Below are positions 45,598 through 54,896 of a stretch of DNA of 64,000 nucleotides, in pieces. The translations under genes were made by a program, and so were the position numbers. Source of the DNA: Flavobacterium aquariorum (GTDB lineage: Bacteria > Bacteroidota > Bacteroidia > Flavobacteriales > Flavobacteriaceae); assembly GCF_003254745.1 (NCBI RefSeq), contig NZ_QKXH01000006.1, forward strand, positions 1-64,000, written 5' to 3'. Below the pieces are notes generated by a model. The model had not been told where the DNA came from and made no database searches. It was given only the letters and a program-made list of their open reading frames with translations. How positions within the stretch are numbered: position 1 is the first letter of the stretch; each line of letters starts with the position of its first letter.

Positions 45598-46818
45598 TTA
45601 TTCAAATCTCAATGCAGTAATTGGATCAAGTTTAGAGGCTTTTAGAGCAGGATAATAACCAAAAAATACCCCAGTAATAAAGCAAACTAAAAATGAAATA
45701 AAAATGGATGACTGGCTAATTAACGTTGGCCAATGCATAAAGTAAGTAACCAATTTTGTAGCAGATATTCCAATGATAACGCCAATGATTCCACCTGTCA
45801 TACTGATTAGAATGGCTTCTATTAGAAATTGGATTAAAATATCAATGCCACGAGCTCCAATAGCCATGCGTAAGCCAATTTCTTTGGTCCGTTCCGTAAC
45901 CGAAACATACATGATATTCATGATGCCTATACCGCCAACAACCAGAGAAATTCCAGCTATTACGGTAAGTAAAATGGTCAATATACTACTTGTTGAGGTC
46001 AGTATATTGGCGAGTTCCGTTTGTGTTCGAACAGTAAAATCATTTTCGTCAGTTTCTTTTAATCTATGGGTTTTTCGAAGTACTCTTTCAACTTCTGCCG
46101 AAGCACTATCGGAGGAATTTTTATCAATTGCAGAAGCGTAGATGTATTGGTAATAAGTGGTAGCGAGAATTCTTTTTTGAACGGTTGTTATTGGTGTTAA
46201 AATCATATCGTCCTGATCTTGTCCGAAGGAATTGTTTCCTTTTTTGCTGAGGATTCCAATTATTTTGAAAGGAATTTTTTTGAACCGAATAGTTTTTCCA
46301 ATAACATCTCCACCATCAGGAAAAAGATTAGCCATTACAGTTACTCCTATTAAACATACTTTGGATGCGGCTTTCACATTTTGATTGGTAAATGGTACTC
46401 CATCTTTTAATGGCCAACTTCGGATGAATAAAAACTCTGGAGTGACTCCCTGAATCGTGGTGCTCCAGTTGTAAGTGCCATTAACCACTTGTCCTTTCAT
46501 GGAAACTACAGGAGAGATTGCATTGATGTATTGTGGTTTTTTTTTCAAAGCAATAATATCTTCTTCGTCAAGTGATTGTATTGTGCTATTGTCCATTCTA
46601 ACACCTCCTTCTACATTACTGGTAGGGCGTACCATAATCATATTGCTTCCCATACTGGTGATTTGTCTTTCTATACTTTGTTTTGAACCTTCACCAATAG
46701 CAAGCATAGCAATTACGGCCGCTACACCAATGATAATGCCTAACATTGTAAGAAAGGTTCTCATTTTGTTGCGACTTATAGCTCGCCACGCAATATTTAA
46801 AAGATTGGCGATTTTCAT
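45598..46818 (-). CDS. MacB-type ABC transporter permease
   Basis: A 406-residue inner-membrane protein with the MacB architecture: TM1 at about 18-40 (MRTFLTMLGIIIGVAAVIAM), a periplasmic MacB_PCD core domain (about 41-270) and three TM segments of the FtsX domain (GGIGIMNIMYVSVTERTKEIGLRMAIGA near TM2). It lacks an ATPase domain because that is encoded by the gene overlapping it by 4 bp. Third gene of a macA-ATPase-permease operon. Such systems act as mechanotransmission exporters of drugs, peptides or lipoproteins, and need a TolC-like partner that is not in the window. Confidence 0.93.
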   Translation of the reverse strand: MKIANLLNIAWRAISRNKMRTFLTMLGIIIGVAAVIAMLAIGEGSKQSIERQITSMGSNMIMVRPTSNVEGGVRMDNSTIQSLDEEDIIALKKKPQYINAISPVVSMKGQVVNGTYNWSTTIQGVTPEFLFIRSWPLKDGVPFTNQNVKAASKVCLIGVTVMANLFPDGGDVIGKTIRFKKIPFKIIGILSKKGNNSFGQDQDDMILTPITTVQKRILATTYYQYIYASAIDKNSSDSASAEVERVLRKTHRLKETDENDFTVRTQTELANILTSTSSILTILLTVIAGISLVVGGIGIMNIMYVSVTERTKEIGLRMAIGARGIDILIQFLIEAILISMTGGIIGVIIGISATKLVTYFMHWPTLISQSSIFISFLVCFITGVFFGYYPALKASKLDPITALRFE

Positions 46819-47567
46819 TTAATCGGCTCTTCTATGATTGGAGGTAAATTTTCTAGAACATCTTTGGCACTACTCACTTTTTTATTGATTGTATCGCTTA
46901 AAATTCTGCCGTCCTTTAATGTAATAGTTCGCTTGCTAAAAGCTGCAATGTCGCGCTCGTGAGTTACAAATACGATGGTTTTGCCATGAGCATTCAAATC
47001 TTGAATGAGCATCATAATTTCGTAGGAGGTTCTGGAATCCAGATTTCCTGTGGCTTCATCGGCTAGGATCATAACCGGATCGTTGACCAAAGCCCTTGCA
47101 ATGGCAACCCGTTGTTGTTGCCCGCCAGACAATTGATTGGATAAATAATATATTCGATCTGATAATTTTACGGATTCTAAAGCTTTTATACATTTTTCTT
47201 TTCGCTCTCTTGATGAAATTTTATTGTTGTATAGGAGCGGTAATTCTACATTTTCAAGCGCAGATGTTCTGGGTAGAAGATTGTAGGATTGAAATACAAA
47301 GCCCAATTTAGAATTGCGTAAAGCGGCCAATTCATTTTTGGAAAGATTACTTACATCAGTGCCATCGAGTAGGTAAGTACCTTGAGTTGGTTTTTCGAGG
47401 CAACCTAAAATATTCAGCAATGTAGTTTTTCCAGAACCACTGCTTCCCATAATGGTAATGAATTCACCTGAATTAATTGTAAAACTTACATCATCAAGTG
47501 CTTTTACCGTTTGGTCACCAATGATAAATTCTCGTTTGAGGTTTTTTATATCAACAATTACGCTCAT
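46815..47567 (-). CDS. MacB/LolD-type ABC transporter ATPase
   Basis: A 250-residue ATPase: Walker [14 protein letters not shown]-loop [20 protein letters not shown], signature [15 protein letters not shown] and Walker [15 protein letters not shown], ending in a short C-terminal tail. It overlaps both neighbours by 4 bp (ATGA), showing translational coupling in a macA-ATPase-permease operon. It energises export by the split MacB-like permease. Confidence 0.95.
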   Translation of the reverse strand: MSVIVDIKNLKREFIIGDQTVKALDDVSFTINSGEFITIMGSSGSGKTTLLNILGCLEKPTQGTYLLDGTDVSNLSKNELAALRNSKLGFVFQSYNLLPRTSALENVELPLLYNNKISSRERKEKCIKALESVKLSDRIYYLSNQLSGGQQQRVAIARALVNDPVMILADEATGNLDSRTSYEIMMLIQDLNAHGKTIVFVTHERDIAAFSKRTITLKDGRILSDTINKKVSSAKDVLENLPPIIEEPIK

Positions 47568-48775
47568 TTTTTTTTAGGTGTTGTAGAACCTCGACGGTTC
47601 ATTTTTGGCATAAATGGACTGGTTTGAGTGGTTGATTCTTCTATTTTTTTAATACTTTTTTGGCTATTGGTTATTACTATATCGCCTTCTTTTAGCCCTT
47701 GCGTAACTTTTACATTACTATCGTCATTGATATCGATACCAATATTTTTTTCAAAAAGAGTATCGCCTGATTTGATCCAAATACTTCCTTTTTGATTGGC
47801 GTTAGTATTAGTTTGATTAGTATTTTCTTTTTTGGAGTGCAGAATCACAAATTGTTTTTCGGCAATACTATCTGGTTTAAATGCCAAAGCTTTTGATGGT
47901 ATTAATAATGCTTTGGCATCTTCTTTTATATAAATATTGATGTTTGCAGTCATTCCCGGTTTTAGTTTCAAATTGGTATTGTCAACATTTATCAGGGTTG
48001 TATATGTAACTACATTTGATGATACTTTTGCATGGAGTAAAACCTCTTTGACAGTTCCTTTAAAAACTTCATCGGGAAACGCATCTACGGTAAAATTTAC
48101 ATTTTGACCCGATGTCACATTGCCGATGTCGGCCTCATCTACAGCTGCCCGAACCTGCATTTTAGTCAAATCTTTGGCAATGACAAAAAGAGTTGGAGCA
48201 TTAAAACTAGACGCAATAGTTTGGCCTTCGCTAACGTTTCGATTGAGTATGATTCCGTCAATTGGAGAATAAATATTGGTGTAAAATAGATTTTTTGTTG
48301 TGATCTTTAATTGTGCTTTGGCATTATCAACGGCGGCTTTGGCACTATTAAAACTATTTTGGGCAATTTGGTAATCCGCTTTGCTAATGACACCCAACTG
48401 GAACAATTTATTTTGACGTTCGTAAGTGCTTCGTTGGTATTCCAAATTGCTTTCTGCATTAGCAAGATTGGCTTTGGATTGTTCTTTTTGTGCTAATAGT
48501 ATGGAAGGATCAATAGTTGCGATTAATTGTCCTTTTTTTACAACATAATTAAAATCGACATAGATATTTTTTATAACACCTGAAATTTGTGAACCGACTG
48601 AAACTGTATCGACAGGTTCTACTGTTCCCGTGGCTGTGATGCTTTTGGCAATATAACCATAATGTGCTTTGCTGGTTTCAAAAGTTTCAATAGCTATTTT
48701 TTTGTGATTAATAAAATAAAATAGAGCTACTATAACGGCTAGAATTACTGCTGATATGATAACCCATTTTTTCAT
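47564..48775 (-). CDS. MacA-like periplasmic adaptor (membrane fusion protein)
   Basis: A 403-residue HlyD-family adaptor. The N-terminal anchor is at residues 4-25. The biotinyl-lipoyl halves include GTVEPVDTVSVGSQISGVIKN and YSPIDGIILNRNVSEGQTI, around a helical hairpin (about 95-165). Beta-barrel and membrane-proximal domains follow, with a Ser/Thr/Lys-rich tail. First gene of the leftward operon; links the MacB-type permease to an outer-membrane channel. Confidence 0.93.
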   Translation of the reverse strand: MKKWVIISAVILAVIVALFYFINHKKIAIETFETSKAHYGYIAKSITATGTVEPVDTVSVGSQISGVIKNIYVDFNYVVKKGQLIATIDPSILLAQKEQSKANLANAESNLEYQRSTYERQNKLFQLGVISKADYQIAQNSFNSAKAAVDNAKAQLKITTKNLFYTNIYSPIDGIILNRNVSEGQTIASSFNAPTLFVIAKDLTKMQVRAAVDEADIGNVTSGQNVNFTVDAFPDEVFKGTVKEVLLHAKVSSNVVTYTTLINVDNTNLKLKPGMTANINIYIKEDAKALLIPSKALAFKPDSIAEKQFVILHSKKENTNQTNTNANQKGSIWIKSGDTLFEKNIGIDINDDSNVKVTQGLKEGDIVITNSQKSIKKIEESTTQTSPFMPKMNRRGSTTPKKK

Positions 48776-48959
48776 TTTTATAATTTTATTTTATTTCAGT
48801 TGTAAAAAAGGATATGTTTTTGATACCAAATGGGAGTGTTTTAAATTGCTGATTTTTTTATTTTTATGAAATTTTACAATGCTGTAGTTTCGGTTTAGCA
48901 AAGTTACTATATATTGATTATTAATGAGTTATGTCCTTGTTTTAAAATTTGTAAAATAT

Positions 48960-49237
48960 TACTAATGATTTTGGCACTGACATGATAAGAGTTGGATATA
49001 TCTATCGAGATGGGTTTGATGATATTTGTATGTTTGGCTAATAAATATGATTTAGCTGAACGATTTGGTCAAGATATCACTTTTAGCTACAACTATTCAA
49101 TTATCTGTTTAGTAAACTATAAGTCAGGGGATTTTAAACCAAAAACTTTATACCCAGTTTCAGATTTAAGCAACATTGGACTGCAAGATATTGATAAAGA
49201 AGGTAATCTTGATATTATCACTTCTGGAAACCGGTGA
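48960..49237 (+). pseudogene. Decayed FG-GAP/VCBS-repeat gene remnant
   Basis: Two segments look like FG-GAP repeats but lie in different frames. One reads RVGYIYRDGFDDICMFG and stops at a TAA near 49030. The other, in an overlapping frame, reads LSNIGLQDIDKEGNLDIITSGNR and stops at 49237. Both have the DxxxDGxxDI-type calcium-binding pattern of integrin-like repeats. Frame breaks and the small size indicate a fragment of a once larger secreted protein. The rest of the 48776-49369 gap shows nothing else except a hairpin at 49272-49314. Confidence 0.5.
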
Positions 49238-49271
49238 CCTACAGCTGGTATCACTGTATGTAAAAATTTGA

Positions 49272-49314
49272 TAGTGTCCCACTAACTTTTCAACTTATGT
49301 AGTTAGTGAGATAC
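49272..49314. repeat. 15-bp inverted repeat 3' of the serine hydrolase gene
   Basis: Bases 49272-49286 pair with 49300-49314 (two G-T pairs). In the leftward direction the stem is followed by ATCAAATTTTT, so it may end transcription of the serine hydrolase gene. It may equally be a relic of a mobile-element end next to the FG-GAP fragment. Confidence 0.45.
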
Positions 49315-49369
49315 TGCCTTTGTGCTTCCTGTTTTCAGAGTATTATTTGCCCCTCGGGTATGGTTTTAT

Positions 49370-50425
49370 TTATTTCAGAACGGCATCATAAATTTCATTC
49401 AGCAGGTTTTGTCTCATTTTTGAGTTTCTTTGGTTTAGAAGGATTATAATACCCCAATTTTCGGCTCTATTATAACATATAATAGAAGATTGGCCCATAG
49501 AATCACCTGACTTTTGGTAAATTGTATTTTTATCATCTGTCATAATATTTGTACCTAATCCCATTTCTCTTTTATCATCTTTATAGAAGATTTTTTCAGT
49601 TATCATGGCCGCTTTACCTACCGCAGTTTCCTTATTTAACGCCGCTTTTAAAAACGCAATCATATCAGAAGCATTAGATTTTACTAAACCTGCAGGTGCT
49701 GTAATATTCCATTTTAAAAATTCCTGAATACCGCCCTCGGAATTATGACCAATAGTTCTGTTTATTACATTAAAGTCCATAGTTAATGTATTTGCCATGT
49801 GTAAAGGATCTATTATTTTACTCCTAATTATTTCATCGTAACTCTTGTTATATACTTTTTCTAATATTTGTCCCAGTAACGTATATCCAATCGTAGAATA
49901 TCGGTATTTACCATAATCTTTTAGTTGACTGCAATCATTGATTATTGTAACCAGTGTTTTTTCAGTTACACTACTGATAGGCTGTTGCTGATTCATCTCT
50001 ATTAGCTTTCCAAAATCTATATCTGGCAAACCTGACTGATGAGAAGCCAGATCCGAAATTTTTATTTTATTTCTAAGATTTTCATGCAGGATATATTCCT
50101 TGGGAAGGAAGCCGTCTATATAATCGGTCGTTTTTATTTTATGATCAATAACGGCTTGTGCAATTAAATTTGAAGTTAAAATTTTAGTAATCGATGCAAT
50201 TTCGAATATGGAATTTTTATCAATTTTAATTTGACTTTCTGTATCCAGATTACCATATGCCGTATAGTATTCTTTATTATTGTTGATAAAACCAACGCTA
50301 ATCCCTACGCCAGGATTTTTTTTATAATTATCCTTTATTATTGAATCAATCTTTCTGGTGATGTCTTGTCCAAAAGATAAGGTACTTAATAATAATAGTG
50401 CTGCTAAAAAATGTAATGATTTCAT
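49370..50425 (-). CDS. Secreted serine hydrolase (beta-lactamase/class C PBP-like)
   Basis: A 351-residue exported protein (signal LHFLAALLLLSTLSFGQ) of the beta-lactamase superfamily. The active-site motif SITK is at residues 78-81, the second motif is Tyr-Ser-Thr in YRYSTIGYTLLG instead of the usual YxN, and KSGDSMGQSS may serve as the third motif. These enzymes are esterases, D-aminopeptidases or PBPs; beta-lactam hydrolysis should not be assumed. It is downstream of, and in the same direction as, a membrane AraC regulator, with a 22-bp direct repeat between them. Confidence 0.88.
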   Translation of the reverse strand: MKSLHFLAALLLLSTLSFGQDITRKIDSIIKDNYKKNPGVGISVGFINNNKEYYTAYGNLDTESQIKIDKNSIFEIASITKILTSNLIAQAVIDHKIKTTDYIDGFLPKEYILHENLRNKIKISDLASHQSGLPDIDFGKLIEMNQQQPISSVTEKTLVTIINDCSQLKDYGKYRYSTIGYTLLGQILEKVYNKSYDEIIRSKIIDPLHMANTLTMDFNVINRTIGHNSEGGIQEFLKWNITAPAGLVKSNASDMIAFLKAALNKETAVGKAAMITEKIFYKDDKREMGLGTNIMTDDKNTIYQKSGDSMGQSSIICYNRAENWGIIILLNQRNSKMRQNLLNEIYDAVLK

Positions 50426-50526
50426 TGTATCGTTTTTTTGATTAAATAATTATTTCGATACAAATATGTGACAGGAATTAGTGCTGGGCGACCGAATAAA
50501 AACAGTCGAACGCATTTGTTTTAAAA

Positions 50527-50570
50527 AATAAGTACGAGTAATTTTAAAAATAAGTACGAATAATTACAAA
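50527..50570. promoter_or_regulatory. 22-bp tandem direct repeat, probable AraC-family binding sites
   Basis: Two adjacent 22-bp copies (50527-50548 and 50549-50570) share AATAAGTACGA and the following TAATT, with three differences in total. AraC-family proteins bind direct repeats about two helical turns apart. The repeat starts 9 bp past the stop of the AraC-type gene and about 100 bp before the serine hydrolase start, so it is placed to control the latter. Confidence 0.6.
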
Positions 50571-50578
50571 ACGCTGTT

Positions 50579-51718
50579 TTATAGGATTTTGCGGTAATCG
50601 GTCGGGGTGTAACCTGTGTGTTTTTTAAAAGCCGTATTGAAAGAAGATTTTGAATTAAAACCTACATCGTACAGGATTTCTAAAACAGTCACTTTACTTT
50701 TTGCTGTATCTTTTAAAATATTCATTGCACTTTCTATGCGGTAGGTATTAATAAAATCATAAAAATGCTGTTCTAGTTTGTGATTAATTAAAATCGATAA
50801 GTCTCGAACAGGAATTTCAATAGCAGCAGAAATGTCTTGAATTGTCAGTGAAGGGTTATGAAATGGCTTCTCATCAATCATATACTGCTTCAGTTTCAAT
50901 AGTGCTGAATTGTATTCTTTTTCATTTATAGCTAATTGCGAGCTGTTTTTTTCTTCGAAAATTATATCCTCCACCAGTTTTAATTTTGAGTCGATATTTC
51001 TAAACAGACTTGGATTGTTCAGGGCTTTGTATAAGTACCAAAAAATGATAATCAGCTGAAAAAAGAAAAGTCCAATTTTTAACGATTCGGAAACATTAGG
51101 CTGTTCCGTAAACTTGAATATGTTTTTGAACAGCGCAATTATAAAAAAAAAGGATAATGCCACAGTAAATTGAAACAGCCACTTAAGTGATTCTATAGAT
51201 GCTCCTGAGTAATTTTCGAGATATATTTTCTTTGCTTTTCTCAAAATCATAAAAGCAGCAATGATGTATAACAAAATTTGAACATGTACAAGAATATGGT
51301 TAAATTGTACTTCTGGCATGCTGCTGCTTTTTTCAAGAAACTTAATCTTTGAAGTTAGGTTAACCGCATAGAAGCAGGGCAGTAAAATTAAATTTGCTGT
51401 CAAAAAAGGAATACTGTGCGCTAAATGTTTTGGCTTTAGCTTAAAATCAGAATAGCAGACAGAAAGGACATATAAATAAAAAGCGGGAAGCTGTAAGAAA
51501 AAAAATGTGCTTATAAAAATTCTTATATTCAAAGAGAATTTAAACAAATCGACTAGATTTATGCTAATATCAATTGCCGTCAAAATTAGAAAAAAAGCGA
51601 AAAGACGATTACTTAATTTATGTTCTGTTTTAACCGTAACCAAAAAAAATGATAGAAATAATGAAATGAAAATTGTTATTACAGAAATTGTAGCCAATAA
51701 ATTAATTTTTTCCATCAA
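50579..51718 (-). CDS. Membrane-anchored AraC-family regulator
   Basis: A 379-residue protein with about seven hydrophobic segments in residues 5-235 and a C-terminal AraC-type domain (about 275-379). SLTIQDISAAIEIPVRDLSILIN is the first helix-turn-helix and VLEILYDVGFNSKSSFNTAFKKHTGYTPTDYRK the second, with the family signature. This 7TM-AraC arrangement is a common flavobacterial design in which a membrane domain senses a signal. The serine hydrolase gene downstream is its likely target. Confidence 0.92.
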   Translation of the reverse strand: MMEKINLLATISVITIFISLFLSFFLVTVKTEHKLSNRLFAFFLILTAIDISINLVDLFKFSLNIRIFISTFFFLQLPAFYLYVLSVCYSDFKLKPKHLAHSIPFLTANLILLPCFYAVNLTSKIKFLEKSSSMPEVQFNHILVHVQILLYIIAAFMILRKAKKIYLENYSGASIESLKWLFQFTVALSFFFIIALFKNIFKFTEQPNVSESLKIGLFFFQLIIIFWYLYKALNNPSLFRNIDSKLKLVEDIIFEEKNSSQLAINEKEYNSALLKLKQYMIDEKPFHNPSLTIQDISAAIEIPVRDLSILINHKLEQHFYDFINTYRIESAMNILKDTAKSKVTVLEILYDVGFNSKSSFNTAFKKHTGYTPTDYRKIL

Positions 51719-52069
51719 TTACTTTTTTGTTTTTTATTCTTTTTTTTCGAAAAAGCATTTTTTTTAAGCTTATAGTTAACTCTTTTATAACTTCCAAAAA
51801 AGGCTTCAATACAACTTTCTACGCTAGTTATGTGCTAAAAGTGGGTACTTCTTCAAGCGAATATAAGAAATATTTTACTGCATTTTAACTTTTTTGAAAT
51901 TGGAATAAAAATGATTTCTCAGCTTCATTTCACTGAAATTTTCTTGAAATATTGTATAAATTGGTTTGCAATCAGTTTTGTAAGAATTATATAACTTCTC
52001 AGTGAATTGGAAAGTTTTTTTTCGTAAACTGAAAATATGGTAAAGCTAGAGATGAATTTGAAATTAAAA
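51719..52069. other. Intergenic region upstream of the AraC-type gene
   Basis: About 350 AT-rich bases separating two leftward genes. It should hold the promoter of the AraC-type gene. Only weak imperfect repeats around TTCACTGAAA and TCAGTGAATT were noticed, too weak to call. Confidence 0.35.
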
Positions 52070-53404
52070 CTAAGTATCTAGCAGACAAATTACAAACGTG
52101 GTTTTTTCGTCATCATTCCGGTGGGCCAGATAACCGCCGTGTGCTTCGACAATGTTTTTAGACAAGGTCAGTCCAATTCCAGCTCCTTCTTTTCGGGTGG
52201 TAAAAAAGGGAAGGAATATTTTGCTTTCAATTTCCTTTTCTATGCCTTTTCCGGTGTCGGTAATCATTATGAAAGTTCTTTTTTCTTTGACTTCAGCCGA
52301 AACAATAATCTGTTTATTCATCGTTTCTTTCAAAGTATAAATACAGTTTGTCAAAAGATTAATCAATACCTGCTCCATTTGTTGCGGATCAATATATAAC
52401 CTACGGTCGAAAGCAATCATGTTCACTACTTCGATTTTCTCTTTTTTAAACAATGGAGCCATAATTTGAAAACTGTTTTCAATCCATTTTGAAAGCTCAA
52501 TTTTTTCTTTTTTGGGAGAGGGCAACATGGCCAGTTTACGGTAACTTTCTACAAACTGCTGTAAATGATCACTTCGTCTCAACATCGTGGCAACACTACT
52601 TTTCATATCGTCCAGATCTTCTGCCGAAATGGTATCCTGCTGCACCAAGTCCTGCAGATTCTGAGAAAGTGACCGAATTGGAGTTATAGAATTCAACAGT
52701 TCATGGGAAATGACTTTCATTAGATTAATCCAAGCTTCTTTCTCTTTTTTCTCGATTACATTTTGAATCGAATCCAGTAAAACAATAAAGTAATCGTGAT
52801 TGAAAATCTGACTTCTGGAAGTTTGCATCACAAACGTCTGTGTGTCCTGGTGATTAACACGAATCTCCAATGATTGTTTAATTTCTTGAAAATCCTGACC
52901 TTCAATAATTTCACATAGCGAAGGCAAATGATTTTTCAGATACTTCCATTTGGAAACTTTTGGCACATCAAAATGTTTGGAGAAAAAATCATTCATTAAA
53001 AAAATACTCCAATCCGTTTCTTCCTTTTGCAGAATAATAATTCCTGTTTCGATGTTGTTTAAAATAGAACGGTACACAATATCTTTTGAAACCTGCTCAT
53101 TTCCTTTTCTTTTTAAAGTTTCATACAATTTGAATAAAGCGGAATAGTTCTGATAGGATTTATACTTTGCAAAATTGGATGTAAAATCATTTTGCAAAAT
53201 CGAAGTAATTGTTCTATCGTACACTGAAAATGCATTTTTTAGATAAAAATACAGTTCAAGAAGGAGTAGAAAAATGATAAAAAATCCGAATATAGCCGAA
53301 AAAACAAGTCCTTTTTGAAGAAGAAATATGGAAATTCCCGTACCAAAAAGAATAAATATTAATCGGAGAAAAAGGAAATGATGTATTTTCAGGGATTTAT
53401 GCAT
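52070..53404 (-). CDS. Sensor histidine kinase (NtrB/NtrY-like)
   Basis: A 444-residue inner-membrane kinase. Two adjacent hydrophobic segments (about 12-55) are followed by a PAS-like region (about 105-215), the phospho-acceptor His in ISHELLNSITPIRSL, the N-box NLLTNCIYTL and G-boxes ITDTGKGIE and GAGIGLTLSKNIVEAHGG. ATG 53404 lies one base after the stop of the sigma-54 regulator gene and is preferred over a TTG at 53413. It should phosphorylate that regulator. Confidence 0.93.
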   Translation of the reverse strand: MHKSLKIHHFLFLRLIFILFGTGISIFLLQKGLVFSAIFGFFIIFLLLLELYFYLKNAFSVYDRTITSILQNDFTSNFAKYKSYQNYSALFKLYETLKRKGNEQVSKDIVYRSILNNIETGIIILQKEETDWSIFLMNDFFSKHFDVPKVSKWKYLKNHLPSLCEIIEGQDFQEIKQSLEIRVNHQDTQTFVMQTSRSQIFNHDYFIVLLDSIQNVIEKKEKEAWINLMKVISHELLNSITPIRSLSQNLQDLVQQDTISAEDLDDMKSSVATMLRRSDHLQQFVESYRKLAMLPSPKKEKIELSKWIENSFQIMAPLFKKEKIEVVNMIAFDRRLYIDPQQMEQVLINLLTNCIYTLKETMNKQIIVSAEVKEKRTFIMITDTGKGIEKEIESKIFLPFFTTRKEGAGIGLTLSKNIVEAHGGYLAHRNDDEKTTFVICLLDT

Positions 53405-53405
53405 A

Positions 53406-54755
53406 TTAGCCAATGGTAATGTTATATTTTTCTATGCGTCGGTATAAAGATGCTCTTGTCAAACCTAATTCTTTAGCAGTTTTACTGATATTGTTATTGT
53501 TCTTGGTCAGTATCTTTTCAATAGCTGATTTTTCAACCGCAGACAGCTGAATATCTTCTTGATTTTCTTCATAAGCTGTTATGTGTTCCAAATCCAAATC
53601 TGAAACAGTAATGTGATTGTTTTCGCAAAGAATTACGGCACGTTCAATTCGGTTCTCCATTTCCCGGATGTTACCATTCCAAGCGTGTTTTTCTATTTGG
53701 TCTAATGCTTTTTCGTCAAAAGTGATTTCGTCTCGTTCGTATTTAGTCATCATTTTTTGCAAAAGATAGTGCGATAATGGAATTTTGTCTTCATTTCGCT
53801 CCCGCAATGGTGGCAAAACAATTTCCATAGTGTTGATACGATAATACAAATCTTCTCTGAAATTTTTGTCAGCGACTTCTTCCTTCAAATTTAGGTTGGT
53901 AGCCGTTATGATGCGGACATTCAAAGGCCTCGCTTTTGATTCTCCCAATCTGGTTACCGTTTTTGTTTGGATAACCTGCAAAAGTTTAGATTGCAGATGC
54001 AAAGGAACGTTTCCTATTTCATCCAAAAAAACAGTTCCATTTTGAGCCATTTCAAAGCGTCCGGCGGTATCCGTTTTAGCATCAGTAAAAGCGCCTTGTG
54101 CATAACCGAATAATTCACTTTCAAAAATATTGGTATTCAATGAACCCAAATCAATGTGAATAAATGGATTGCTTTTTCGCTCCGATTGTCGATGGATATG
54201 ATGTGACAAAACATATTTACCTGTTCCGTTTTCGCCAAGGATTAAAACATTGGCATCGGTTTTGGCTACTTTATCCGCTAGTGAATAAGCTTTTTTGATA
54301 ACATCTGAGTTACCAACGAAGAATTCTTCTATACTCTCAACATTATTTTGCTTTTTTTGTTCTTTTCTGCTTTTATCAACACCTTGTTTTACAACGCTGA
54401 GTAATTTTTCATTTTCCCAAGGTTTTAAAATATAGTCAAAAGCGCCCGATTTTAAGCCTTCTACAGCCGTTTCGACTTTGCCAAAAGCAGTCATCAAGAT
54501 AACGACGGTTCTGGGCGAAAGTGTTTTTATTTCTTTTAATAAATACAAACCCTCTCTACCGTCCTCAAAACCTATTCTGTAATTCATGTCCAACAAAACG
54601 ACATCGATGACATTTTTTGCCAATAATTCAACCACATTTTTTGGGTTATTGAGCGTGAAAATGTTTTCAAAATGCTTTTTAAGTAGCATTTTGGAAGCAA
54701 AAAGAATATCTTCTTGGTCGTCTATGATTAATATAGATGAGTTGGTCTTTTTCAT
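53406..54755 (-). CDS. Sigma-54-dependent NtrC-family response regulator
   Basis: A 449-residue activator. The receiver domain (about 5-125) has the phospho-acceptor Asp in DVVLLDMNYRIG. The AAA+ domain (about 145-375) has Walker A GENGTGKYVL and Walker B NGTVFLDEIG, with the sigma-54-contact loop reading GAFTDA instead of the canonical GAFTGA. A Fis-type helix-turn-helix closes the protein (NISKTAKELGLTRASLYRRIEKY). It forms an operon with the kinase gene. The divergent export genes, with a sigma-54-like element upstream, are the probable target. Confidence 0.95.
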   Translation of the reverse strand: MKKTNSSILIIDDQEDILFASKMLLKKHFENIFTLNNPKNVVELLAKNVIDVVLLDMNYRIGFEDGREGLYLLKEIKTLSPRTVVILMTAFGKVETAVEGLKSGAFDYILKPWENEKLLSVVKQGVDKSRKEQKKQNNVESIEEFFVGNSDVIKKAYSLADKVAKTDANVLILGENGTGKYVLSHHIHRQSERKSNPFIHIDLGSLNTNIFESELFGYAQGAFTDAKTDTAGRFEMAQNGTVFLDEIGNVPLHLQSKLLQVIQTKTVTRLGESKARPLNVRIITATNLNLKEEVADKNFREDLYYRINTMEIVLPPLRERNEDKIPLSHYLLQKMMTKYERDEITFDEKALDQIEKHAWNGNIREMENRIERAVILCENNHITVSDLDLEHITAYEENQEDIQLSAVEKSAIEKILTKNNNNISKTAKELGLTRASLYRRIEKYNITIG

Positions 54756-54758
54756 TAT

Positions 54759-54795
54759 TGTTCGGTTTCGGACAAAAGGTGTTCATTATCGAACA
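54759..54795. promoter_or_regulatory. Paired 16-bp dyads, probable NtrC-type enhancer sites
   Basis: Two sites share TGTTC-N6-GRACA: 54759-54774 (TGTTCGGTTTCGGACA) and 54780-54795 (TGTTCATTATCGAACA). Their centres are 21 bp apart, two helical turns. The second is a perfect dyad extended by one more base pair on each side. They overlap the very start of the regulator gene and lie about 65-100 bp upstream of the sigma-54-like element, as expected for enhancer sites. Confidence 0.65.
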
Positions 54796-54857
54796 CTTTA
54801 AAAAAATTAGTTAAAAATAAAAGCTTAAAAATAAGCGAATTATGGCGTTTAAATTTC

Positions 54858-54873
54858 TGGCACGATAATCCCT
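54858..54873 (+). promoter_or_regulatory. Sigma-54-like promoter of the adaptor-ABC-permease operon
   Basis: TGGCACG (54858-54864) is a perfect -24 half. Four bases later TCCCT stands where TTGCW is expected, so the -12 half keeps the C and the flanking T's but lacks the G. The start would fall near 54884, upstream of ATG 54897 but after an earlier in-frame ATG at 54876, which supports 54897 as the real start. Confidence 0.5.
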
Positions 54874-54896
54874 TTATGTTTATCAAATTATCAACA

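Noticed and set aside
49272-49314. Inverted repeat as the terminal repeat of an insertion sequence.
   Set aside because: No transposase fragment, second end or target duplication was found; a leftward terminator is as likely.
49370-50425. A beta-lactamase resistance gene.
   Set aside because: The motifs fit the wider serine-hydrolase/class C-like superfamily (YST instead of YxN), where other substrates are common.
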